A stretch of 64,000 nt of DNA from Microbacterium sp. VKM Ac-2870. GTDB lineage: Bacteria; Actinomycetota; Actinomycetes; Actinomycetales; Microbacteriaceae. Both the position numbers and the translations under genes were made by a program. The DNA lies in NCBI RefSeq assembly GCF_015350795.1, contig NZ_JADKSH010000001.1, positions 682,461-746,460 of the forward strand, in the 5' to 3' direction. Of this stretch, positions 40,649-48,707 are shown piece by piece. A model generated the notes under the pieces. The model was not told the DNA's origin. It ran no database searches and saw only the letters and a program-made list of their open reading frames with translations. Within the stretch, counting starts at the first letter, position 1, and each line of letters opens with the position of its first letter.

Positions 40649-41422
40649 ATGGCTCGGATTAAGACGTGGGTGACCACCACCCGGGAGAACGTTGGTTCTC
40701 ACCAGGTTGTGCGGATGGTGCCAGCCGACGAGGTCGCGGTCGATGCTGGGGTGAAATGGGCCGCTGCCGCCGTGCCTCGTCACTATGTCTCTGCGGATGA
40801 GATCGCGGCAGTGTTACGCGAGCTCGGCAAGCCGGAGGCGGCGGAGGTTCTCAGCGGAAAGCTGCCGGTCAGCAAGCGGACCCGGTCGGGCGAACTCGGA
40901 GAGGTCCTCGCCACCCAGTATGTAGCGCGCGAACTCGGATACCGCATGATCGCACGCCTGCGGTGGAAGGACAGCCGTGAGATGCCCCTGCGCGGCGACG
41001 ATCTCCTCGGCGTTCGCATCGTGGACAACGACAAGCTCGAGTTCCTCAAGGGCGAGGCGAAGAGTCGCGCGAGCCTCTCGACTTCGACACTGGACGAGGC
41101 GGAAACAGCCTTGCTGAGCGAGCACGGCCTGCCGACACCTCACGCGTTGATGTTCGTCGCCGCACGTCTCCGCGAAATGGGTGAGACGAAGCTGCACGTC
41201 AAGATCCTCGCCGCTCAGCTTCGCGGACGTATCCGACCCGGCGATGTACTGCACCTGCTGTTCACATTGTCTGGCAACAACCCTCTCGGGTTGCTCCGCA
41301 ATCACACCAAGGCCTATAAAGGCAAAATTCGGCGACTCGGTGTGGGACTGCAGATCCCAGAACATCAGTCGTTCATCCGTCGAGTCTTCGAGAAGGTGAT
41401 CCGCGATGCCCGCACGCGTTGA
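40649..41422 (+). CDS. hamA: Hachiman-type HamA nuclease (DUF1837)
   Basis: A 257-residue protein with TTTTGGAGGA before its ATG. The C-terminal two thirds match the HamA/DUF1837 pattern: RTRSGELGEVLATQYVARELGY, then RWKDSREMPLRGDDLLGVRI and LEFLKGEAKSR, giving the G-E, D and E-x-K elements of a PD-(D/E)XK-like nuclease. Its last 17 bases overlap the helicase gene. In Hachiman HamA is the effector nuclease kept in check by HamB until DNA damage or phage DNA is sensed. Family call is by motifs and by the helicase partner. Confidence 0.82.
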   Translation: MARIKTWVTTTRENVGSHQVVRMVPADEVAVDAGVKWAAAAVPRHYVSADEIAAVLRELGKPEAAEVLSGKLPVSKRTRSGELGEVLATQYVARELGYRMIARLRWKDSREMPLRGDDLLGVRIVDNDKLEFLKGEAKSRASLSTSTLDEAETALLSEHGLPTPHALMFVAARLREMGETKLHVKILAAQLRGRIRPGDVLHLLFTLSGNNPLGLLRNHTKAYKGKIRRLGVGLQIPEHQSFIRRVFEKVIRDARTR

Positions 41423-44400
41423 GGATCTCGAAACCGCGATCGGTCGAGCAACGACATCAGGATTTCGCGGGCGGCTTCTTGCGCGCGGAGAGGCACGCGC
41501 AATGATATGGCGCGAAGGTGTACTCCCGGAGGACGCTCCCCCATTTGACGTTTTACTGAGCCACGACCTCCTCTCCTACGGGTATGCGCTTCTGGAGCAC
41601 GGACTGGAGCTGAGCGATCTAGAGGGATCTGCCGAGGCATCTCGACGGGCATTCGAGAACGCGGCGACAGCGATCGAATCAGTCATCGCCCGAGGCGAGG
41701 TGACATCAGAATCGGGCTTTCACAAGGTGGTGGCCGCAGCTAGCTTTCATCTCGCTCGATTCTCAGCGCGGGCCTATTCACTTCTGACGGCTACGCGCAA
41801 CGATCGGAACATCTCCCCCACCGAGAAATGCCTGGTGCTACTCATGCTCCGGGACCTGGATGGCCTGACGATGCTCGTCTCCGAAAGCCGCGCGGACGAG
41901 CGGGCCGCGGACGCGAGCCTTGCCGAGGAGTTGCGTTCTACACTTGCCCCGAGTGACGGCAATGACGACCTCGAGGACGGGGCCGATGTCCTGGATGTCG
42001 TCGATGCCGCATTGACGGATGCGTTCATGGGTGCGATCAGCGTGGCCATGCTGGCGTTCGAACGTGGCGAGCCGACTCTCCTCACTGACGCCGTTGCACG
42101 ACTCGAGGTTGGTATGCGCGGCGCGGCAGCCTTGAGCATGGTGCCGCAGTGGTGGTGTCATCGACTGGCGATTCACCTTCTGCGGGGCCTCTGGGATGCC
42201 AGCTTCCATGTAGTACTGCCGACGGGTCCGGAAGGCGAGGACGCTGGCGACTGGGATCGCCTACGTGCCACATTCATCGCCTCGCTCTTCCGCCGACGAC
42301 GCTCCGAGATCGACCTCTGGCCCTCCCAAGTGGAAGCCGCGTCACGAGTGCTCAGTACGCAAGACAACCTCGTGCTCTCCCTGCCCACGAGCGCAGGCAA
42401 GACTCGCATCGCAGAACTGTGCATCCTCGCGACCCTGGCCGAAGGAAAAAGGGTGGTGTTTGTCACCCCGCTCCGCGCGCTGTCCGCGCAGACCGAGACC
42501 GCTCTGGAACGCACCTTCGTCCCGCTCGGCAAGACCATCTCATCTTTGTACGGCACCATCGGGGTCAGCGATGTCGACGAGAGCATCCTGCAGGACCGCG
42601 ACATCGTGGTCTCGACTCCCGAGAAGCTCGACTTCGCCTTGCGCAACGATCCGGATCTACTCGATGACGTCGGACTGATCGTGCTCGACGAGGGACACAT
42701 GATCGGAGCAAACGAGCGGGAAGTACGATACGAAGTCCAGATTCAGCGGCTCCTTCGCCGCCCCGACGCGAAGACTCGGCGCATCATCTGTCTCTCAGCG
42801 ATCCTGCCCGAGGGTGATGAGGTCAAGGATTTCGTTGATTGGCTCACAGACGACGAACCCAATGGGCTGATCAGCAGTGACTGGCGTCCCACCGTTCTCC
42901 GATACGGAGAAGTCGTCTGGCGCGACAACAACGCAAGGCTCAACATCACCGTCGGCGGTGAAGAACCGTATGTCCCCCGGTTCCTCACCGCGGAGACAGT
43001 CCCGAGCAAGCAACGCAAGCTCCCATTCCCGAAAGACGCTCAAGAGCTCACGCTGGCCACCGCCTGGCGCCTCGTCGATGACGGCCAGACCGTCCTGGTG
43101 TTCTGCCCACTGAAGAGCTCGGTCAACGCATTGGCCAAACTGATCGTCAAGCTGGCCCGGCAAGGCGCACTCCGCAGCGTCTTTGACGGCGACCCGACCG
43201 TCCTGAACACCGCCCTCAGCATCGGCCAAGAATGGTTCGGGGCCGACCATCCTCTCCTAGCCTGCCTACGCATGGGCGTCGCCATCCATCACGGATCTCT
43301 GCCCGGGCCCTACCGGAAAGAAGTCGAAAAGCTCCTGCAACAGGGAGCGCTGAAAATTACCGTCTCCTCCCCCACGCTGGCGCAGGGATTGAACCTGTCG
43401 GCGAGTTCGCTGGTGGTCCATAGTCTGTGGCGAAACCGGACGATCATCGACGCCGCCGAGTTCCGCAACATCGTGGGCCGAGCTGGCCGAGCGTTCGTCG
43501 ATTCGTCCGGACTCGTGGTGCATCCGATGTTCGAGCCCACCCGTCGAACACGACAGAACTGGGAGCGGCTGGTCGAAGATTCGCAGCTGCGGGATATGCA
43601 GAGCGGACTCGTCCGACTCCTCACCACCATGCTCCAGAGGATGTCCGACAGTCTCGGCGAAGTCGACTGGGACGACTTCACCGAGTACGTCACCGGGCTT
43701 GCCGACTGGTCATTCCCTGCGATTGCCACCGAAGACGAAGAAACCACGAGCGACGCCATGAAGTTCTGGCCGGGCCAACTCGCGAGCCTGGATTGCGCGA
43801 TCCTCGGACTGCTCAGCGACTCCTCTGTCACGGAGCAGGATCTCGGCGCCGCGCTCGATGCAGTTCTCGCTTCATCGCTGTGGGCACGGACAATTGCTCG
43901 CTACCAGGAACCGGTGCGCAACGCCCTGCGGACAGGTCTCGTGGCCCGCGCTGGAGTTATCTGGCGGAGCACGACACCGGATCAGCGGCGCGGCTATTAC
44001 CTGGCCGGCGTTGGACTCGCGACCGGCCGGGAACTCGATTCAAATGCTGAGCAACTCAACCGTCACCTGCAAATCGCCGAAGCGGCCATCCAGCTCGGCA
44101 TGAACGACGAAGCGATCAACGCCATAGTCCATTTCGCCAAGATCGTGTTCGAGATCTTCCCCTTCACTCCCAAGTCTCAACCCGACAATTGGGAAGAGAT
44201 CCTGGTCGGGTGGCTGCGAGGGCGCCCAGTCGCGGAAATCGCGGCCGACGACAGCCTCGAAACGGCTGAGTTCATCGAAGATACCCTGGCGTACCGGCTC
44301 CCGTGGGCACTCGAAGCCGTCCGTGTCCGAGCTGCAGCGCACCCCAACCCCGATGCATTCCCTTGGGATCTATCCAGTCCGGAGACCGGACTGAGCGTCG

Positions 44401-44900
44401 CTGCTGTGGAAGCCGGCACACTCAACAGGGCCGCGTCGACGCTTATGCGAGCAGGCTTCGGCTCTAGGTCGGGAGCGCTCGTCGCGGTGGAGTCAACCGA
44501 AGCTGCATTCACAACCCCAGCCGGGCTACACGAGTGGATGATCTCCGAGGCAACACAGGTCGCGACAAGAGACACGTCCTGGCCTACACCGACCACCCGC
44601 GAGCTTTGGATGAGCTTCGCCACCCGCACTGTCGCCCTCCGTCAGCGAACGTGGATTCGTGAAGTGCACGAGACTTCGGTGAGCTGGATACCTGGCCATC
44701 AGCCCACCCCCGGCGAGCCATACCGAGCGATCTCCCACTCCGACGAGACAACCGTGCTCGAAGCAGCAGATGCTCAGCCAGTCGGAGTGCTGACTACGCG
44801 CCTGAACCTGCGCCGTCAGGGGCTGCTGAAAGTTACCGCGATCGGAGCAGGAGACGTCGTCGAGCTCGACTACCTGGGGCCGTCTGACCTTCTTGCCTAA
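41406..44900 (+). CDS. hamB: Hachiman-type HamB DExH helicase
   Basis: A 1,164-residue superfamily 2 helicase of Ski2-like type. About 300 N-terminal helical residues precede the motor. Motif I is LPTSAGKT (326-333), Ia/b VVFVTPLRAL and VSTPEKLDF, motif II DEGH (428-431), motif III LSA, motif V ITVSSPTLAQGLNL and motif VI FRNIVGRAGRA. The remaining 450 residues are largely helical. HamB uses ATP to scan DNA and holds HamA; together they form a defence complex. It is longer than some HamB proteins. The start overlaps hamA, so both are made in a fixed ratio. Confidence 0.88.
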   Translation: MPARVEDLETAIGRATTSGFRGRLLARGEARAMIWREGVLPEDAPPFDVLLSHDLLSYGYALLEHGLELSDLEGSAEASRRAFENAATAIESVIARGEVTSESGFHKVVAAASFHLARFSARAYSLLTATRNDRNISPTEKCLVLLMLRDLDGLTMLVSESRADERAADASLAEELRSTLAPSDGNDDLEDGADVLDVVDAALTDAFMGAISVAMLAFERGEPTLLTDAVARLEVGMRGAAALSMVPQWWCHRLAIHLLRGLWDASFHVVLPTGPEGEDAGDWDRLRATFIASLFRRRRSEIDLWPSQVEAASRVLSTQDNLVLSLPTSAGKTRIAELCILATLAEGKRVVFVTPLRALSAQTETALERTFVPLGKTISSLYGTIGVSDVDESILQDRDIVVSTPEKLDFALRNDPDLLDDVGLIVLDEGHMIGANEREVRYEVQIQRLLRRPDAKTRRIICLSAILPEGDEVKDFVDWLTDDEPNGLISSDWRPTVLRYGEVVWRDNNARLNITVGGEEPYVPRFLTAETVPSKQRKLPFPKDAQELTLATAWRLVDDGQTVLVFCPLKSSVNALAKLIVKLARQGALRSVFDGDPTVLNTALSIGQEWFGADHPLLACLRMGVAIHHGSLPGPYRKEVEKLLQQGALKITVSSPTLAQGLNLSASSLVVHSLWRNRTIIDAAEFRNIVGRAGRAFVDSSGLVVHPMFEPTRRTRQNWERLVEDSQLRDMQSGLVRLLTTMLQRMSDSLGEVDWDDFTEYVTGLADWSFPAIATEDEETTSDAMKFWPGQLASLDCAILGLLSDSSVTEQDLGAALDAVLASSLWARTIARYQEPVRNALRTGLVARAGVIWRSTTPDQRRGYYLAGVGLATGRELDSNAEQLNRHLQIAEAAIQLGMNDEAINAIVHFAKIVFEIFPFTPKSQPDNWEEILVGWLRGRPVAEIAADDSLETAEFIEDTLAYRLPWALEAVRVRAAAHPNPDAFPWDLSSPETGLSVAAVEAGTLNRAASTLMRAGFGSRSGALVAVESTEAAFTTPAGLHEWMISEATQVATRDTSWPTPTTRELWMSFATRTVALRQRTWIREVHETSVSWIPGHQPTPGEPYRAISHSDETTVLEAADAQPVGVLTTRLNLRRQGLLKVTAIGAGDVVELDYLGPSDLLA

Positions 44901-44949
44901 ACACTCGCTCATGGCTGAGGCCTGAGGCGCGTTGAGTACCTAATTGAAC

Positions 44950-44967
44950 GGTGCCTCTTCGGGCACC
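44950..44967 (+). terminator. Small hairpin after hamB
   Basis: GGTGCC (44950-44955) and GGCACC (44962-44967) flank TCTTCG, 50 bases after the stop. There is no T-run. The rest of 44901-45167, between two convergent genes, shows nothing else. Confidence 0.4.
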
Positions 44968-45167
44968 CACGAATACCTCCGCGAGACCCTCAAGGTGACT
45001 ACTTGGGCGCTCCGAGTGGAGCATCTAGCCCGTCCGATGCCCTCCAGGAACTGGGCCACGCAGACGACGAAAGGGACGGTTCGCGCTGAACGCTGAGCCA
45101 GGTCCGGCGCTTGGTCACATGGTGCGGGGACGCTTCGCCATGGGACGAATTCTCGTCCAACTCTTTC

Positions 45168-46913
45168 CTACCCGAACCGGAACCCAAAGAGGCCACCAGC
45201 CTCGGTCTCGTCAGTAAGTCGCGTGCTCAGCATGTAGGGGTCTGCGTCGAACGCGCCATCGCTTTGCGCTTCAACAGATGCGAGGAAGTCAGAGTTGAGC
45301 GTCACGATGTATTGGAAGCCGTGTTCTTCCGCGAGTCGAGCTCCGATGTTCAAACATGATGCGACCTGCCGCCCATCGATGGCGTCGAACAAGTGGCTGT
45401 CGTGGACGAGGAGACGCGGTGCTCTGTTGGCTTTGATCGCCGCAATTGTGCAAACCATATCCAGCATGAAGGTTTCCACGCTGCGAACACCAGTGCTTGC
45501 ATCCCCGGAAATTTGCGGGCCAATGCTAAGGAGCCCCTTGGGTGTTGGAGCAACCAGGAGCGATGCTTCACGGTCTGTGTAGATCTCCGCGCCTAATTCC
45601 CCGAACAGGGCGATGGATTCGCTTAGCCGGTCGTCCCTCTCGTTTAGCTCGGTGCGGACCGAGGCGACGAGCTCTGCGGTGCGCAGCTTAATCGTGTCGC
45701 CGATGGTACTGATGGATGTAGCGGCCTCCAGTCGCCGTTCGATGTCGGCGACGTTGGACTCTTGCTGGGCGAGGCTGCGCTGAATGCTGAGGAAGGTGTC
45801 GAGGGCCACTGTCTCGTTGAGTAGCTGCATGATCGTCGATCGCTGGTCATCCAGGCGGTGTCGCTCGACATTGATCGCGTCGAGTCGCTCGTGGACAGCG
45901 CTGAGTTCCTGTTCCAGGAACGATCGCCTGTTGCGAACTACGGACTCATGAAACGCCTGGACTTCCTCGTAACGCCGACTCACTGTGTCCGGGAGCACGA
46001 CGCCGATCTCGGCGTAGACCCGTTCGAGCCTCATCGTCAAGTCACCGTTCAGAGGGGTGACTGCTTCGTCCTGGAGCGCCTCGTTGAGCTCTCGGAGTCG
46101 CCGTTGCAGGGAGAGGGCTTCGTCATTGAGCCGCTGTATCGAGCCGCTCAGGTCATCAGCAGCGCGCTGGTGGTCGGCATACTGCTCGTCGACTCTGAAC
46201 GCACGGAGATCTTCCTGGGTGCGGTCACGTTGCCGACGAGCGGCAGCGAGTTGAGCGCGAAGAGCTGACTCATCGAGCGAGAGGTGAGCGATCGCACCCT
46301 CGCGAACCGCCGCGCGAATTGCTTTGCCTTGTTTGGTGAGGCGGTCAACATCTCCAGCCTTGCCCAGTATCTCCGGCGATAGCCCCAACATGAAGCCAAG
46401 CTTTACCCCGGACTCCCAATCCGCCTCGGATTGGTGTCCCTTGATGGGGTTGCCAAAGTAGGTGCGGATGAGTTGGCCCCAAATTTGGCCTGCCGTTGGA
46501 CGGCTGGCATCTTCGGGAATCCGGAAGACTTTGCGAGAAAGCAGCGCACGCCACTCATCGATGTGCAGGTCAGTTGCGCCGTTGGTTGCCGACCACCCTG
46601 AGACTTTCACTCGGGTCGTTGGCGAAACGGCACGAGTGATCGTGACCTCGTCGACTTCGTCATTTTGGGCGGACGGGAGCGAGAGGGAGGCCGTGAAGGT
46701 GTGCTCGGATAGTTCTGGTGCTTTGAACTCGGACGAAAGGTCGCCCCCGAGAATGTAACGCAGAATCTTGACGAAACTGGTCTTTCCGATGCTGTTGCGG
46801 CTGTCGCCTTGTTCGGACGCCTCGGTGCGGTCAGCGACTAGGACGTTCAGCCCGTCGCGGAATTGGAGGGTCTTGAATCTCGGATCGGATGAGGTGAGGG
46901 AGTTAAGAAACAT
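45168..46913 (-). CDS. ABC three-component system ATPase (DUF2326)
   Basis: A 581-residue SMC-like protein with RDGLNVLVADRTEAS and GDSRNSIGKTSFVKILRYILGG as the Walker A region (GxNxxGKT-like SRNSIGKTS), a coiled coil in the middle (about 215-420) and a C-terminal head with LLVHDSHLFDAIDGRQV, where Asp-Ser-His replaces the usual DEP. This altered Walker B and the length are characteristic of DUF2326 proteins, which act with two small partners (ABC-3C) in defence. It overlaps the middle-component gene by 11 bases. Confidence 0.85.
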   Translation of the reverse strand: MFLNSLTSSDPRFKTLQFRDGLNVLVADRTEASEQGDSRNSIGKTSFVKILRYILGGDLSSEFKAPELSEHTFTASLSLPSAQNDEVDEVTITRAVSPTTRVKVSGWSATNGATDLHIDEWRALLSRKVFRIPEDASRPTAGQIWGQLIRTYFGNPIKGHQSEADWESGVKLGFMLGLSPEILGKAGDVDRLTKQGKAIRAAVREGAIAHLSLDESALRAQLAAARRQRDRTQEDLRAFRVDEQYADHQRAADDLSGSIQRLNDEALSLQRRLRELNEALQDEAVTPLNGDLTMRLERVYAEIGVVLPDTVSRRYEEVQAFHESVVRNRRSFLEQELSAVHERLDAINVERHRLDDQRSTIMQLLNETVALDTFLSIQRSLAQQESNVADIERRLEAATSISTIGDTIKLRTAELVASVRTELNERDDRLSESIALFGELGAEIYTDREASLLVAPTPKGLLSIGPQISGDASTGVRSVETFMLDMVCTIAAIKANRAPRLLVHDSHLFDAIDGRQVASCLNIGARLAEEHGFQYIVTLNSDFLASVEAQSDGAFDADPYMLSTRLTDETEAGGLFGFRFG

Positions 46914-47154
46914 GAGCTCGTTTGATGAAACCGTCGGTAGACGTTTCGATGAGGTTCATCGTGTAGAGAGCGGCGAGGGCCAAAGTGAACCAATCGAAAG
47001 TGATGCGTCGTCCTCGTGCGACGGAAGATTCTCGTTTCGAGAAACGCTCCCAGAGCGCGGACACCGACAAAGGGTCAAGGAGCTCGTCAAGAATGTCGGC
47101 ACCAATGGTCATGAGGGCACGATCAGATGAGACGCCTTTAGTGGGCAAGAGCAT
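46903..47154 (-). CDS. ABC three-component system middle component
   Basis: An 83-residue protein from the ATG at 47152-47154 (a longer reading to 47283 lies inside the preceding gene). It has LLPTKGVSSDRALMTIGADILDELLDPLSVSALWERF and FDWFTLALAALYTMNLIET, a wHTH-like helical pattern found in ABC-3C middle components. It overlaps the upstream gene by 17 bases and the ATPase gene by 11, so the three are produced together. It should join the effector to the ATPase. Confidence 0.78.
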   Translation of the reverse strand: MLLPTKGVSSDRALMTIGADILDELLDPLSVSALWERFSKRESSVARGRRITFDWFTLALAALYTMNLIETSTDGFIKRAHVS

Positions 47155-48103
47155 CGGCCGCCTCCGTATCTGCGATGGCGTCTGCGCTCGGCGGGGTCTC
47201 GAAAATATGGCATGAGTCAAAGAAATACGAGACCACCGCAAACGCGGCGTTCGCCCGCTTGCCATCCATCCGGAAATTAGCACCGGCCACCGACACGTAA
47301 AGCCGTTCGAGGATCTCAGCAGAGTTGCTAGTCACGGCTCGGGCGTCCCGATACAGCGCCCGGAATCGTTCACCGTGATCGTCGTAGAGGCCGGGGTTGG
47401 ATGACTCCTCGTACCAACGATCGATGCGGGGCGCCAGAAGTCTCCCCGCATTGAACTCGAGTCGGGAGGCGTCTGGCAAAGCGTTGAAGTTCATCTTGGT
47501 GGCAGGAACCGGGAGCACGTCGCCGCCGCTCTCGACCACTACGCCGGTAGTGTCGAGTGCGTCGAGAAGCGGTAGCAGGTCGGCGAGCTCGACGTTCGCT
47601 GTCCCCGGCGCGCCAGGAAAGAGTTGATCTAGAACGGACTGGTCGAGAGAGCCGACGACGTCATTCCATAGATCTTCCGACTTCACAAGACGAATCGTCA
47701 ACGGCCGCTCGCTCGAGGGACCGTGCGACTGTTGGAGTCCCGTGAGTACTTTCAGCGACACTGGCCCAACGGGCGCGTTGGTGACAAACCTCCAGGTGTG
47801 GAAGCTGTCCCACTGCGAGAATCCTCGGGCGAAGTCCGAGCCGATTTTTGCGGCAAGTTCTCGTTCCGCGCTCCGGGAGGGTCGTTGGCCGTAGCAGGCG
47901 TAAAAGACCGTCCCTGACTCGGCGAGGCCATCGCATCCTCCGTCGCCGAGCGTTCCGGAGGGGTCGGGATTCACGTAGTCATCGTGGAAACGGCTGAGCA
48001 CGGTCGAGACGTAATCTTCAAACGCGCTGCCTGATTTGAAGCACTCCTGCTGGTGACGGAAGTGATACCAGTCCCGCCAGTTTGCACTGAGAAGCATCAT
48101 CAC
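47138..48103 (-). CDS. ABC three-component system effector with a nuclease-like N-terminus
   Basis: A 321-residue protein; the first codon is a GTG followed by two ATGs, so the exact start may be 48103, 48100 or 48097. The N-terminal part GSAFEDYVSTVLSRFHDDYV, GTLGDGGCDGLAESGTVFYACYGQRP follows the E-x-n-G-D-x-G-x-D-G-x-n-Y-x-x-Q scheme of restriction-endonuclease-like folds. The C-terminal 200 residues are helical and typical of the ABC-3C C-terminal domain, ending FFDSCHIFETPP. It is first in the operon. Cleavage of nucleic acids upon activation by the ATPase is inferred. Confidence 0.75.
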   Translation of the reverse strand: MMMLLSANWRDWYHFRHQQECFKSGSAFEDYVSTVLSRFHDDYVNPDPSGTLGDGGCDGLAESGTVFYACYGQRPSRSAERELAAKIGSDFARGFSQWDSFHTWRFVTNAPVGPVSLKVLTGLQQSHGPSSERPLTIRLVKSEDLWNDVVGSLDQSVLDQLFPGAPGTANVELADLLPLLDALDTTGVVVESGGDVLPVPATKMNFNALPDASRLEFNAGRLLAPRIDRWYEESSNPGLYDDHGERFRALYRDARAVTSNSAEILERLYVSVAGANFRMDGKRANAAFAVVSYFFDSCHIFETPPSADAIADTEAADALAH

Positions 48104-48177
48104 CCCCGTTGTCGCAAGCGTCGACCAGTTGGCCGCCTTCCATTAGCAGATCCTATCGATTGATCGATCCAGACTGG

Positions 48178-48522
48178 CTAACCTCGGCGGCGAGGTGAGG
48201 TCATTGCAAGGTTGCGTGGACTTCTTTCGCGCGCGCGGGCGCGGGCAAGCAAGATCAGACTGACCGGCCCCATCACGATGAACTTGAGCGTGTTCCATAA
48301 GCACAAGAGCACGAGGAGGTTGAGCCAACCGAGACCGCTGTCGGAGACGAGCGTCGTGAAGGTGCTCGCGGTCAAGAGGTAGGGCACAGCGAGGAGCATC
48401 GCCGGCATGCCCCACTTGAGTCCTCGCCTCGTGCGGATCACGTCGAGGAGGATGTTGGTGGGCATGTAGCGGCGTAGGAACGTGCGGGTGTGGACGCTGG
48501 CGTTCCAGAGTAGACGAATCAT
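48178..48522 (-). CDS. Small membrane protein beside the relaxase
   Basis: From the ATG at 48522 (GGAGAGGA in front), 114 residues starting MIRLLWNASVHTRTFLRRYM. Two hydrophobic segments, WGMPAMLLAVPYLLTASTFTTLV and WLNLLVLLCLWNTLKFIVMGPVSLILLA, then a basic tail. Its N-terminus (R-T-F-L-R-R-Y-M-P-T-N-I-L-L-D) is like small proteins on actinobacterial plasmids, often annotated as transport proteins without proof. Possibly an accessory of transfer. The gap 48577-48707 shows nothing. Confidence 0.68.
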   Translation of the reverse strand: MIRLLWNASVHTRTFLRRYMPTNILLDVIRTRRGLKWGMPAMLLAVPYLLTASTFTTLVSDSGLGWLNLLVLLCLWNTLKFIVMGPVSLILLARARARERSPRNLAMTSPRRRG

Positions 48523-48707
48523 GACGGCAGTCCTCTCCAAGGATCTGGCGACAGAGAACCTCGAAGGACTGCCCAAATCGGGCGATCATGCCGTCACGCT
48601 TGGGGCGACGGCGACACACATTTGAAAGCCGCCTTGCTTACACACTTCACTTTAGATCGGCCTTCGGACATCCGGAAGTGGCAGGCTGACCGGCATCCCG
48701 TTCGAGC

